Positions 24,390 through 33,722 of a DNA stretch of 64,000 nt are shown here, piece after piece. Positions within the stretch are counted from its first letter, which is position 1; each line of letters opens with the position of its first letter. The stretch spans positions 85,255,043 through 85,319,042 of the forward strand of contig OY997588.1 in the NCBI GenBank assembly GCA_963921825.1, read 5' to 3'. The notes under the pieces are model-generated. The model was not told where the DNA came from, searched no databases, and saw only the letters and a program-made list of their open reading frames with translations. A program made the position numbers and the translations under genes. The stretch is from Erodium maritimum. Its lineage: Eukaryota > Streptophyta > Magnoliopsida > Geraniales > Geraniaceae.

Positions 24390-24659
24390 CAATTAATTCC
24401 AGCACAATTAATTAAATAGATTTAGCTTTTAATCGGTCTGCGTTTGACCGATAAAATGCCCCGGGTTAACTTTTCCCAACATTACAGTCATCGGAAAGGA
24501 AACGGCTCAATTAAGCCAACCGTAACGACGGCTAAGCTTTTTGGGCCCCAGAAAGGTCCCAAATGACTCCCAGAGTCATCGGTTGACTTTTCTGGCAAAA
24601 AGTCAACTTTCGCCGAAAACCTCCGGTTCGACCAGGAACGACCGGGGGCGGTTCTTACA
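24390..24659 (-). repeat. Truncated 5' LTR of the Tekay-like element
   Basis: Matches 19,895-20,164 of the full LTR from caattaattcc to cttaca. About 2.3 kb of its inner part, the primer-binding site and the leader are deleted. The 230 bp to its left (24,160-24,390) is AC-rich sequence without a clear match. Confidence 0.8.
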
Positions 24660-24664
24660 ACAAA

Positions 24665-25786
24665 CCTTTGAAACATTGACTTTCTTTGAAATATAAAACC
24701 ATGTTGTCCCTCTCTAGCTCTACTAGGGGTTTTTCCTACGCCTTTGGTGCAGGTGACTGACCTTCCTCAAGATCGTCACCGTTCCTCCCGGCCTCGGTCC
24801 GGTCGCTCTCCTCTGTCTCAATGATGTCGTTCTCACCTAGCTCCGCCCCTGACATCAACCCTTCTTCCAATGGTTGCCTCCCCTACTCCGCCCTTGCATC
24901 ACGCCTCGCCGCCGTCAAATAACCCACCACCGTCGTTGTCCCGCTCCTCCCCGTCGTTGAGCCCACAAATGATCCCCATCTCCGAGCAGCCCCGCTACCT
25001 CTGCAACATCCATTGAAGCAACCATCGATGTCCCCACCTCCTTGGCCTCCACCAATGCGTACGAAAAGCATATAGATTCGATGCACCCCCGTTTTTTGTA
25101 CCTATTGCAGATTGAGCATGCACTAGAACAAACTGTATCAGACCATCTCTCTTGAGCAACCCCCACCATCTCTAAAGCCGCCACCGATGCATCCATCTCC
25201 TTGGCCTCCACCATGACACCCTCCTCGACCCCACACTCGATTTTTTATCAAGCTAATTGAATGAGTCTTTTTTATTTTATCTTGATTCACATATATCCTT
25301 TCAATCCAATTGTCGAGTTCAGGTTCAGTCGCACTTCACACGGAATCATGCAACGTTTAGACAATACTTTAAGCAGTACCCTCAGTTCCATTTTCTAACA
25401 CCCCACCTCTCGTTCTGTTTGCTTATATGACGATCTTAATATTATATCGTCTTAAAGTTATGTAATATACTTGGATAACTACAATAAAAATTTAAAGTTA
25501 TCTTGGATTCTGAGAATCCTAATTCACGGATAAGTTACTTATGATTAATCAACGAATTTTACCCCTTATCAGAAACACCTTAATCGAGGGATTGTTAGTT
25601 CTTAGTCCACTCATCCGAGTGAATTAATAGAGCCGTCAAAACGTTTAGGTTCATGATTTTCCTCCAACCGTTGCCACGTGTATTCGTTTGACAAAATGAT
25701 TGATTGTGGCATATTATCTACAAGATGAGCGGTTAGAAAAAAAAGGGATGGAATCCAAGGGCCACGAGACGGAGAGCGCAGGTGCT
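24665..25786. other. Intergenic DNA upstream of the CAT9-like gene
   Basis: 24,720-25,250 is GC-rich and contains a diverged duplication of about 35 bp around ccaccgatgtccccacctcc (near 25,010-25,050 and 25,170-25,215). No domain-bearing ORF is seen. 25,250-25,786 is AT-rich and leads into the gene. It must contain the promoter. Confidence 0.4.
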
Positions 25787-25787
25787 T

Positions 25788-25795
25788 ATTTATAG
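25788..25795 (+). promoter_or_regulatory. Possible TATA box of the CAT9-like gene
   Basis: The string ttatttatagtaat lies about 40 bp upstream of the first in-frame ATG (25,833). If used, the 5' UTR would be only about 10 bp or translation would start at the second ATG (25,857). Weak evidence. Confidence 0.25.
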
Positions 25796-25832
25796 TAATA
25801 GGATCTGGCCGTACAAAGCCTCCAAAAGAAAG

Positions 25833-28800
25833 ATGGTGAGGAAAGGAAGTGGCAGTATGAGTCACAGTGGCGGCTCGTGCCTCTCCAATTTCTGGGCCTC
25901 GGCTCTCAGGTCCAAGGTCCTCGCTCCTCCCTCCTCCGACGCCACCCTCCACGCCCCTTCCTCCGATGCCCTCGTCCGCCGCCTCGGCCTCTTCGATCTC
26001 GTCCTCATCGGCATCGGTGCCTCCATCGGCGCCGGCATCTTCGTCGTCACCGGCACTGTCGCCCGCGACGCCGGCCCCGGTCAGTTCCCCCTCTTTTCAT
26101 GAATCGATTAATCAACGAATCTACCCTCAAGATTAATATTGGTACGATTGATTCTGGTGTGTATGCCTAAATTAAGCCAATGGGGTTCGTTTGCCTGTGT
26201 AATTATGGGTTTAGAGAGAGAATTGCAGCTCTGATTAGATAAAAATCGCCTTATGTTACTTCAGGGAGATTATGTAGGTCACCAATTATTCAGCCTTAGA
26301 AGAAATGGAATCTTAATCTTTCTCTAATGCATCAGCTTGCCTCGTTTTTTTATTGGAACATTGTTTCCCAACCCACTTCAACCTTCAGCTATCACTTGCT
26401 AACCTATGTGACCTTCAATTTTCACTTCCTAGCTCAAAAATTTTGTTTTTTACAATTGGGTAAACCCCATTTCCATACTGTAAAATGACCTTGACCTTTA
26501 ACAAGTTTCGTCATTTTTTGGAAATTAAAGGTCCCTTTCTGACAGGACTTGAACATAAAGATAGTATGGACTTACCACTTTCACATTTGTCCACTGAAAT
26601 GTCGTTACCCCTTTACAATTCCTAACCCAAAGGTGGCACGTTTTTACAAAAATTAGCTGTTTTTTATAGGTTAGGAATTGTAAAAAACATACCACCTTTG
26701 GGTTAGGAATTGTAAAAAAACATTTTTGAGCTAGTAAGTGATAACTGAAGGTCACATAGGTTAGTAAGTGATAACAAAAGGTCACATAGGTTAGGAATTG
26801 ACATTATCATTTTTTTTCCTTTGATTTGCTGAATGGTTCCATATAGTAAAGTTTTACAATATTGACATCATTATTACCTCTGTTGAGCAATTAAAAACAT
26901 CATATTGCTGTGCTTGTGCTGTTGCTGGGTATTCATTATTTTTTGCTACTACGATGCAGGTGTGACAGTTAGTTTCTTGCTTGCTGGGGCCTCTTGTGTG
27001 TTAAATGCCCTCTGTTATGCTGAAATGGCCGCCCGGTTTCCTGCTGTGGTTGGAGGGGCATACTTATATACATACTCAGCTTTTAATGAGCTCACGGCAT
27101 TTCTTGTTTTCTCACAACTAATGCTTGATTATCATATTGGGGCGGCGAGCATAGCAAGAAGTTTAGCGAGCTATGTAATTACAATTCTAGAGCTCTTTCC
27201 TGTTTTCAAGCACAATATTCCAAGCTGGATCGGGCATGGTGGAGAAAAGTTCCTTGGAGGAGTTATATCTATTAACATCTTAGCTCCTATTCTCTTAGCA
27301 ATTCTGACTATTGTTCTATGCTTGGGTGTCAGAGAATCTTCAGTTATGAACTCATTCATGACCTCAATGAAGGTACACTTTTTATTCCCCAATCCCTATC
27401 CCTTTTCACTGTGGACATGGGTGCTTGGTGCATCAAGGCCAATTCTTAAGGACTATCAGACCTTTTCCCTATGATTCATGTAGTTAACTTGTTGTTCGGA
27501 ATGCAAGAGATATGAACCCTATGCTTGTGGAACACATGCAGACCCCGTACCATGGATTTGAAGCTTACTCTTTGCTCCCAGAGGGCTTGTTTTTTGTTTG
27601 CATCATTATCAGTTAATATTAAATATTCAAAATAAACAAAATCTGAGGGTAATTCTCTGTTGTTATTCTCGCTGCAGGTTGTTATAGTTATAATAGTCAT
27701 ATTTGCTGGTGCTTTTGAGGTTGATGTTGCAAACTGGACTCCCTTTGCTCCTAATGGATACAAAGAGATCCTAACTGGGGCTACTGTTGTATTTTTTGCT
27801 TATGTTGGGTTTGATGCAGTGGCTAATTCAGCTGAAGAAGCAAGGAGACCTCAGGTGTGTCATATTGGAATGGATGCAGTTCCTTTGTATAATAGCACTG
27901 CAGTGTATCTGCTGTTGATGTTTATGTGATATTTTGGATTTACATCCTATACTTGTCCTTATTCTTACCCTCAGTTTTGCTTTTACTTCTAGAGGGACTT
28001 ACCTATAGGCATCATGGGAAGCCTTGCTGTGTGCATAGCATTATATGTTGGTGTCTGTTTAGTCATCACTGGCATGATGCCTTACAGCTTACTCGGTGAA
28101 GACGCTCCTTTAGCCCAAGCTTTTACTCAGAAGGGTCTGAAATTCGTTTCTATTCTCATTAGCATAGGTGCTGTTGTTGGGCTTACAACAACTCTTCTAG
28201 TTGGTCTCTATGTTCAGGTAAGTTGTGTTAGATTTAGTTATGACATGCCTTCCTTATGTGATGTGGCAATCTCAATGATTTGATATTTCTCATGAACAGT
28301 CCCGGCTATATCTTGGGCTTGGAAGGGATGGTCTACTACCTGCTGTATTTGCTAAGGTACACCAGACACGTCACACTCCTGTTCATTCTCAGATCTGGGT
28401 TGGTATTGTTGCAAGCATTATGGCCGGACTATTTAATGTTCACATCCTCTCACACATACTTTCAGTTGGGACACTGGTATGTATCGTTCCTTTTGCTTTT
28501 ATTTTATTTCATTGGTTCAATTATTCATGTGTTGTACAAATTATTTCATTTTTTTCGTAATTACTGATAACATCAGTCACTACCTGTGGGTTTCTGCTGG
28601 AGTTTGAAATGAGAATTTAATGGTTTGCAATGTTGTGATTATTAATTGGACTATCTGTTATTGTTGTACTTCGACTGGTCCCGAGGCTATTCTGTTGTTG
28701 CAGCGCACTATATTGAGTTGAAGTGAGTCTGACATTGTTGTATTTCGACTGTTCCAGACAGGCTATTCTGTTGTTGCAGCTTGTGTTGTAACTCTTCGAT

Positions 28801-29830
28801 GGAAAGAAAAGACAGGAAATCAGCTATCTTCGAAATGTATTTCATCGTGGCAGGAAGGTGTCATTTGCCTCCTTACAGTTGCATGCTGTGGCTTTTGTGC
28901 TGGAGCTATCTATCGTTTTAGTGTTCCATATTTATTTCTTATTATACCTGGAGTAGCAGGCATACTTGCTGCAGGGACTCTCTATTTCCGTCAAGTGAGT
29001 ACTCACTACATTTATGTGATCTCTCGTTTAATTTCTTCTGTCGGCTGAATCATATAAGAGTGATTCTAGTGGAAACAATTCCCGAGGAGATACATTTGAT
29101 GTTTGTCAAATGTTTGAGCATCCTTGTTCGTATAATCAACTAGGAGGAAGCTTTGAGCATTGTTTTAACAGGACTACCTATACTTGGTGAAGCCATAAAT
29201 AATGGCGAATTATGTCTTGCTCAGTCCTCACTCTGGATAAGTTTTGCTATAAGCATGGAAGGTTGATGATTAATGTTCTCTGTTCTCTTTGTCAAATAAA
29301 TTTGGGATGGTTAGTCCTGTGCATACATATTTTGGATTTGCTACAAGAGTAATTCATGGGATCAATAGAGGCTATGCCCTTTAGCTTGATTTACTAACCC
29401 TTGAGCAGTAGCCAACAGTTCCGGCTTATTTACTCCTATTTTATTTTCCAGGTTTATATGAAGTCTCCGGGCTTCTCATGTCCCTGGGTCCCTGTTTTAC
29501 CAATTATTTGCATCTTCTTCAACATGTTTCTGTTTGCTCAGGTATGCTTAATGATGATCATTGATATAAACTGCACCTTGTTTAGAAGTAACTGTTCCCT
29601 TAAATCCATGAAATAGATTGACACGGTAATCTAGAAAAGCATTACTACATAGCTGATAAATGATTGGTAACTGGTGCATTTAACAGCTACATCACGAAGC
29701 ATGGATTAGGTTTCTCATCCTCAGCATCATTTCCACTGGTTTTTATGCTTGTTACGGGCAATATTATGCTGATCCAAGCTCTGATGAAACCATCATTTAT
29801 CATAGACCACCTGAAGAAGCTAAATATTGA
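25833..29830 (+). CDS. CAT9: Cationic amino acid transporter, CAT9 type (APC superfamily)
   Basis: Coding exons: 25,833-26,079; 26,960-27,372; 27,678-27,854; 27,993-28,217; 28,300-28,476; 28,758-28,994; 29,452-29,541; 29,687-29,830. All introns are GT-AG and the joined frame is 569 residues, the length of Arabidopsis CAT9. The protein is a multi-pass carrier (about 14 membrane segments in the family) for cationic and related amino acids; the Arabidopsis homologue has been placed on vacuolar/endomembranes. Visible landmarks: hydrophilic N-terminus (1-50); LIGIGASIGAGIFVVTGTVA (58-77), the first helix with the glycine-rich APC substrate motif; SFLLAGASCVLNALCYAEMA; FPAVVGGAYLYTYSAFNE; GATVVFFAYVGFDAVANSAE; ISIGAVVGLTTTLLVG; and the C-terminal tail ETIIYHRPPEEAKY. 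A second in-frame ATG at 25,857 is an alternative start. Intron 1 holds a MITE. A second terminal exon follows at 29,997. The match to this family is strong; orthology to CAT9 rather than another CAT rests on remembered sequence similarity. Confidence 0.93.
26355..26809. mobile_element. MITE in CAT9 intron 1 (long inverted repeats)
   Basis: The left arm (about 26,355-26,457; ...cacttgctaacctatgtgacc ... cctagctcaaaaatt) is the reverse complement of the right arm (26,702-26,809; ...ttgagctagtaagtgataac ... ggtcacataggttagg). The right arm contains a partial internal duplication of aaggtcacataggttag. It resembles the MITE at 30,706 in organisation (cctaac-rich arms). Flanking T-runs hide any target duplication. 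Confidence 0.7.
28661..28782 (+). repeat. Duplicated intron 5 / exon 6 junction
   Basis: About 47 bp spanning the exon 6 acceptor (cattgttgtatttcgactg ... ggctattctgttgttgcagc, from 28,732) is repeated just upstream at 28,661-28,707. In the upstream copy tccagaca is replaced by tcccga, which removes the AG acceptor. The real exon 6 therefore starts at 28,758. The upstream copy ends in ttgttgcag, which could act as a cryptic acceptor. Confidence 0.75.
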
Positions 29831-29996
29831 ACATATGTAACAAAGAATGTTCATTGACCTGTAATATTATGGTATACTCTATGGTTTGTGTAGTATATTG
29901 CATCCACTTGTATGAGAATATTGCTTTGTTTAATCCATAATTGTGACAGTTATACATATATATGTATAAATGATTTATGACTTGTTCGTTCAACAG

Positions 29997-30110
29997 TTAC
30001 ACCGTGAAGGGTGGGTTAGGTTTCTCATCCTCAGCGTCGTGTCAGTGGGTATTTATGCCTCTTATGGGCAATTTCATGCCGATCCAAGTTCTGATGAAGC
30101 ATTTGTTTAG
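29997..30110 (+). CDS. CAT9: Second (alternative) terminal exon of the CAT9-like gene
   Basis: A diverged copy of exon 8 lies 166 bp after the first stop codon. It is preceded by an acceptor (gttcaacag), keeps the exon 7 phase, and is open for 37 codons to TAG at 30,108. Its start LHREGWVRFLILSVVSVG parallels LHHEAWIRFLILSIISTG of exon 8. About 77% of 105 aligned bases match, and most amino acid changes are conservative. Skipping from exon 7 (29,541) to 29,997 would give a 559-residue protein ending DPSSDEAFV instead of the IYHRPPEEAKY tail. It may be a used alternative last exon or a decaying duplication; an AATAAA signal lies downstream at 30,255. Confidence 0.6.
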   Translation, partial: LHREGWVRFLILSVVSVGIYASYGQFHADPSSDEAFV

Positions 30111-30164
30111 CATAAAGTGATGCCGATCCAATTTCTGATGAAACATTTGTTTAGCATAAAGTGA
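30076..30164 (+). repeat. 44-bp tandem duplication at the second terminal exon
   Basis: The block atgccgatccaagttctgat ... cataaagtga is repeated once with 44-bp period (30,076 and 30,120). It covers the stop codon of the second terminal exon. Confidence 0.9.
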
Positions 30165-30254
30165 GAACGGGATGGAAGCCGCAGCTACCAACACTTAGAA
30201 GAGCAGGGATTGGATTTGTCGCGGTAGCAAGAGCTGGGTGGAGTCGTGATTGTG

Positions 30255-30260
30255 AATAAA
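30255..30260 (+). promoter_or_regulatory. AATAAA polyadenylation signal
   Basis: A canonical AATAAA about 145 bp after the stop codon of the second terminal exon. No canonical AATAAA follows the first terminal exon before 29,997, so transcripts may run through both copies. Confidence 0.4.
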
Positions 30261-30705
30261 AAGGGGTTTTAAAAATGACTTTTGATCCACTTTTTTTGTG
30301 TGTAGCTCTCTCAGTTGTAGGAAATGATTTTGAATGATGTGAAAAAAGTAGCTTAGGTAAGTAAATCTTCAATGAAGAAGCTGTTTTTCTCACTCAAAAC
30401 CTAGTGGAATGGTCTACGTCTCGTTTAGACAACTGAGTAAACAATTTCTATTTCGCTTGTTCCCTCTCCACCACGAGATATCATCACTTGCCAGACTTAT
30501 ATGTTTCCAAGTTTGAAAGAGAAACCATCTCCGAGTATTTGTCCGTACATTGAATATCGCGATTTGAATCATGTGACGGATATTTTAGCATTTGTGATTC
30601 AATTTGGCCCAGGATCTGTCCGGCCAGACCGTAGATCGAATTGATGGGAAGCAGCTATTTTGCAACCTGTGTAACATAGCACTCGTACTGTCACCTTATA
30701 ATTTA

Positions 30706-31100
30706 GGGAAAACCCAGAATCCTAACTGTGTTGGAAATGTGTATTTCACGTCCTAACTGAGGGTCACCTTTTGTTACATGTCCTATACCAAAGGTGGTTC
30801 TTTTTACAAAACATGAAAAATGACCAAAAAAGGGGTATAACGTTCGCATTCGATGGTTTTTCCTCTTAATTTTTGTATAATTTGTGTTTATCAGTGCACT
30901 ACAAGAGGTAGGTGGTGTAAATTTACCAAAAAAAAACACATTTTTGGTGTCATTTTTCATGTCTTGTCAAAAAAAACCCACCTTTTGTATAGGACATGTG
31001 ACAAAAGGTGACCTTTGGTATAGGACATGTAACAAAAGGTGACCCTCAGTTAGGACGCGAAAAATATATTTCCATCACAGTTAGGATCCGGCGTTATCCC
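30706..31100. mobile_element. Mutator-like MITE with 9-bp TSD
   Basis: Terminal inverted repeats of about 95 bp start gggaaaacccagaatcct and, from the other side, GGGATAACGCCGGATCCT. The arms contain cctaactgagggtcacc. A perfect 9-bp target duplication tataattta flanks the element (30,697-30,705 and 31,101-31,109). Nine-base duplications are the hallmark of Mutator-like elements. Length 395 bp, no coding capacity. Confidence 0.85.
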
Positions 31101-31259
31101 TATAATTTACTGGTTATAGCACTTAACTGTACTTAAACGATAATCATTAGCATAAGTGTACTTGACTAAAATCATTGCTTTTTAGTTTTATTTTACTTGA
31201 CACGGTTAATTTTCATCTAAAAGACATATCACATGTATGATATAACTAAACAATTTAAT

Positions 31260-31878
31260 TGAATTAATATGTCTGACCTAAAACGTTTTCTAGAAATAAG
31301 TGCTCTGCCTTCTTTATAGAAAACCTCTGCCTTCTTTATAGAAAACCCTAAGTCTTCCTCTTTCAAACCCATCGTCGTCAGCCCCCGTTCCATCGTCGCC
31401 GACCTTTGCTCTCTCGGAGGTCGCTGGCGGTGGCTACCCTTCTCCTCCACACAGCCTCGTCCCCCTTCGCGAGCCTTGTCCCTCTCCGCTCTCGGTGCCT
31501 CTTGGTGTTTTTCGGTCACGGGCTGAGTCAGATCCGGTCGTGGGACGACTTTCCTCTACCTCTCTGGTGTAGATGCTTGAGGATCTGACTCCTCTATGTG
31601 GCTTTGGTGGCTTTTCCTTCGGAGTACCGGTGGTGGTGCCTTGCTTCTCAGATGCGGCGTCGTCTACCAGTACCGATCGTGGGACGCGCTTCCTCGCCGA
31701 GGATCGTCGTGGCACTGGTCAGTTTTCTCTCCTGTGGAGGCGGGTCTCTCTCCCTCGTCTGCTCCGCCTTCAGATCTGATCATCATGACAGATCTGAGAC
31801 ACCCTTGGTATGATTCCCCCCTTTTCCCTAGCCTTGCTTTGTCACTCTTCTCCCTTCACTTCTCTTCAACTATTTGAT
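31260..31878 (+). other. Unclassified GC-rich segment, left half (split by Copia B)
   Basis: A C/T- and GC-rich block beginning with a 21-bp tandem duplication (ctgccttctttatagaaaac at about 31,305-31,344). It is interrupted at the cggtc target site by Copia B and continues at 40,350. It resembles an untranslated leader of a retroposon. ORFs in several frames show no domain. Confidence 0.35.
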
Positions 31879-31883
31879 CGGTC

Positions 31884-33571
31884 TGTTGGGTCTCGAGGTA
31901 GGGTTGGAGATGAACCAACTCGCAGCGGAAAATCAATGAAAACCAAGAGACAATTAAAACCATGAAACAACTAACAAAGAATGGATTCACAAGAGAAAAA
32001 TTCAGCACTAGTTCTTACCAAAACAAGAACACCGGTTAACGAATGATTGGCTTGAGTCTCCAAGACGCCTACGTATCCACATGGGAATCAAAGCCACGTA
32101 GTTCTTCTCTTTGAGGACTCAAGAACACAAACATGGAGGTGGAAACTAGCCAAACCCGAAATGGCCATGGAAGAGGGAGAGAAAATGTGTTTCCTATTCT
32201 TGTCTTGTGTTTGTTATGTTGAAAAAAGATGACTTAAACATAACAAAACTCATACTTGTCCAACTAAAGGCATGGGACAAGTATGGTGTCAAGTAAGGTG
32301 TAAATAGGACAAAGTATGGCAAGACAAGATTGGGTTAGGTGGTGAATCACCAACACCTTAATCCTTGTCTTGCTTACTTAGTACTAATTAATCAAGACTT
32401 GATTAATTAGTTCCATGGGCCTTGGTTGCATGGGCCTTTCATGGGCCTCTTGGAACATGGCCCGTGGTCATTTCCAACGAGGTCCCGTGATTCGCTCATC
32501 GCCTCCATGCCTTCCATACCGGAAATGTCCAACATTATCCGACGCGATCAATCCCAAGACTCCAAGCCTTGTCTCGATCTGTGAAGTCCTATTCACTTAC
32601 GGGCACATGACCCAAAACCCAGTTTTGGTCATGTCCCGAGACAACTCCCTTTTGGCCATTCTCCATAAATGTGTCAATGAGTTTCATCCTCCGGTGTGAC
32701 CCTTAGGTTTATGCATGTCAATAGATCAACGTAAAATCCCATTTTACTTGATCCTATTTAAGTGGCAACTAACGAGACTTTAGTATTGCCTGACACTACA
32801 TAACGAATCGACCCTGTCGATTCTAACCTTTCCGTCGTCCCTGTCATTATCCTTTTATCTCTGATATCCTGATTGAGATAAGGCATAGAGCCGTCATCCT
32901 TATTATTCTCAATCACCGTTCCTTGATATGTGAGATGACTGAAGATATGATACCCAGTATCATGTGCATGGCCATGCTATTCTTCCAGTCACTCTCGATC
33001 AAGTGGCCGAGAACCGATATCTTTCTCATACCTTAGTATGAGGGATAAATCCCTTAGCCGTCTTTCGTGTCACTCATGTAGCCCGTCCCCAAGCCAATCC
33101 TGGCCGTTATGGAAGCCCTGTTACGGACAACGTTAGGCTCAGGTCAAACTCAGTTGTTGACTACATAGCGATCACAAAGACTCCTTGGTCTAAGGATACA
33201 TGACAAGCTACAACACTGAATATGTTCATGACTTAATCTATGGCACATATTCAGGGCGGGTCGTCCAATATCATGTCCCACATGATATCTATGATCAGAC
33301 TCCGGAATCCCATTCCAATGACTAACAGAACGTAAGCCATAAAGAGCCATCTTTCATACTAGTCGCTTCTAGTGAAGCTTTGTTGACTAGGGACCCATCG
33401 AGTGTGATCTATCTCGATCTATGGTTCTATTCGCATGGTGGGCATAGATCAGAGCACACATCGATATATTACTCCAACACATAAGTAATATAAAGCCGCT
33501 TTAATTTTATTGCTAACGATGATATATACATTTGGACATTTAGGATTGAACTACGGGCACTAAGACTAACA
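31884..33571 (-). repeat. 3' LTR of Copia B
   Basis: 1,688 bp, TG..CA. Contains a perfect 29-bp palindrome at 32,383-32,411 (arms actaattaatcaag and cttgattaattagt). Identical ORFs in both LTRs are not genes. Confidence 0.95.
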
Positions 33572-33586
33572 ATCTCCCACTTGCCC
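33572..33586 (-). other. Polypurine tract of Copia B
   Basis: GGGCAAGTGGGAGAT on the minus strand, directly before the 3' LTR (TGTTAGTC...); typical Copia plus-strand primer. Confidence 0.85.
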
Positions 33587-33722
33587 TAGTTCCAATCTAA
33601 ACTCCAATATGTCCCCATCGACTTTACATGTCTAACATGTTCAGGCAGTGACACTGCCTTAGTCAAAGGGTTGGCTATGTTATCATCTGTTGCAATATCG
33701 GTTATCTTCACTTCACCTCAGT

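Larger units (their letters stand above)
17554..24659 (-). mobile_element. Ty3/Gypsy chromovirus (Tekay-like), rearranged
   Basis: The 5-bp target duplication acaaa lies at 17549-17553 and 24660-24664. The left LTR is complete (tgtcatgccc ... attcttaca, 2,611 bp); the right LTR keeps only its outer 270 bp. A purine-rich tract (minus strand, GAGGGGGTAGAT) sits inside the left LTR, so transcription runs right to left. Protease, reverse transcriptase, RNase H, integrase and a C-terminal chromodomain-like region are present in that order, typical of chromoviruses. Most of gag, the leader and the primer-binding site are missing. Shared LTR parts differ at about two dozen of 270 sites, mostly C/T type, so the copy is old. 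Confidence 0.85.

Noticed and set aside
24883-25214. Gly/Ala-rich minus-strand ORFs upstream of CAT9
   Set aside because: Low complexity, internal duplication, no domain and no splice or promoter context.
32415-32699. 94-codon ORF repeated identically at 39,188-39,472
   Set aside because: Identity reflects the duplicated LTR, not a conserved gene.
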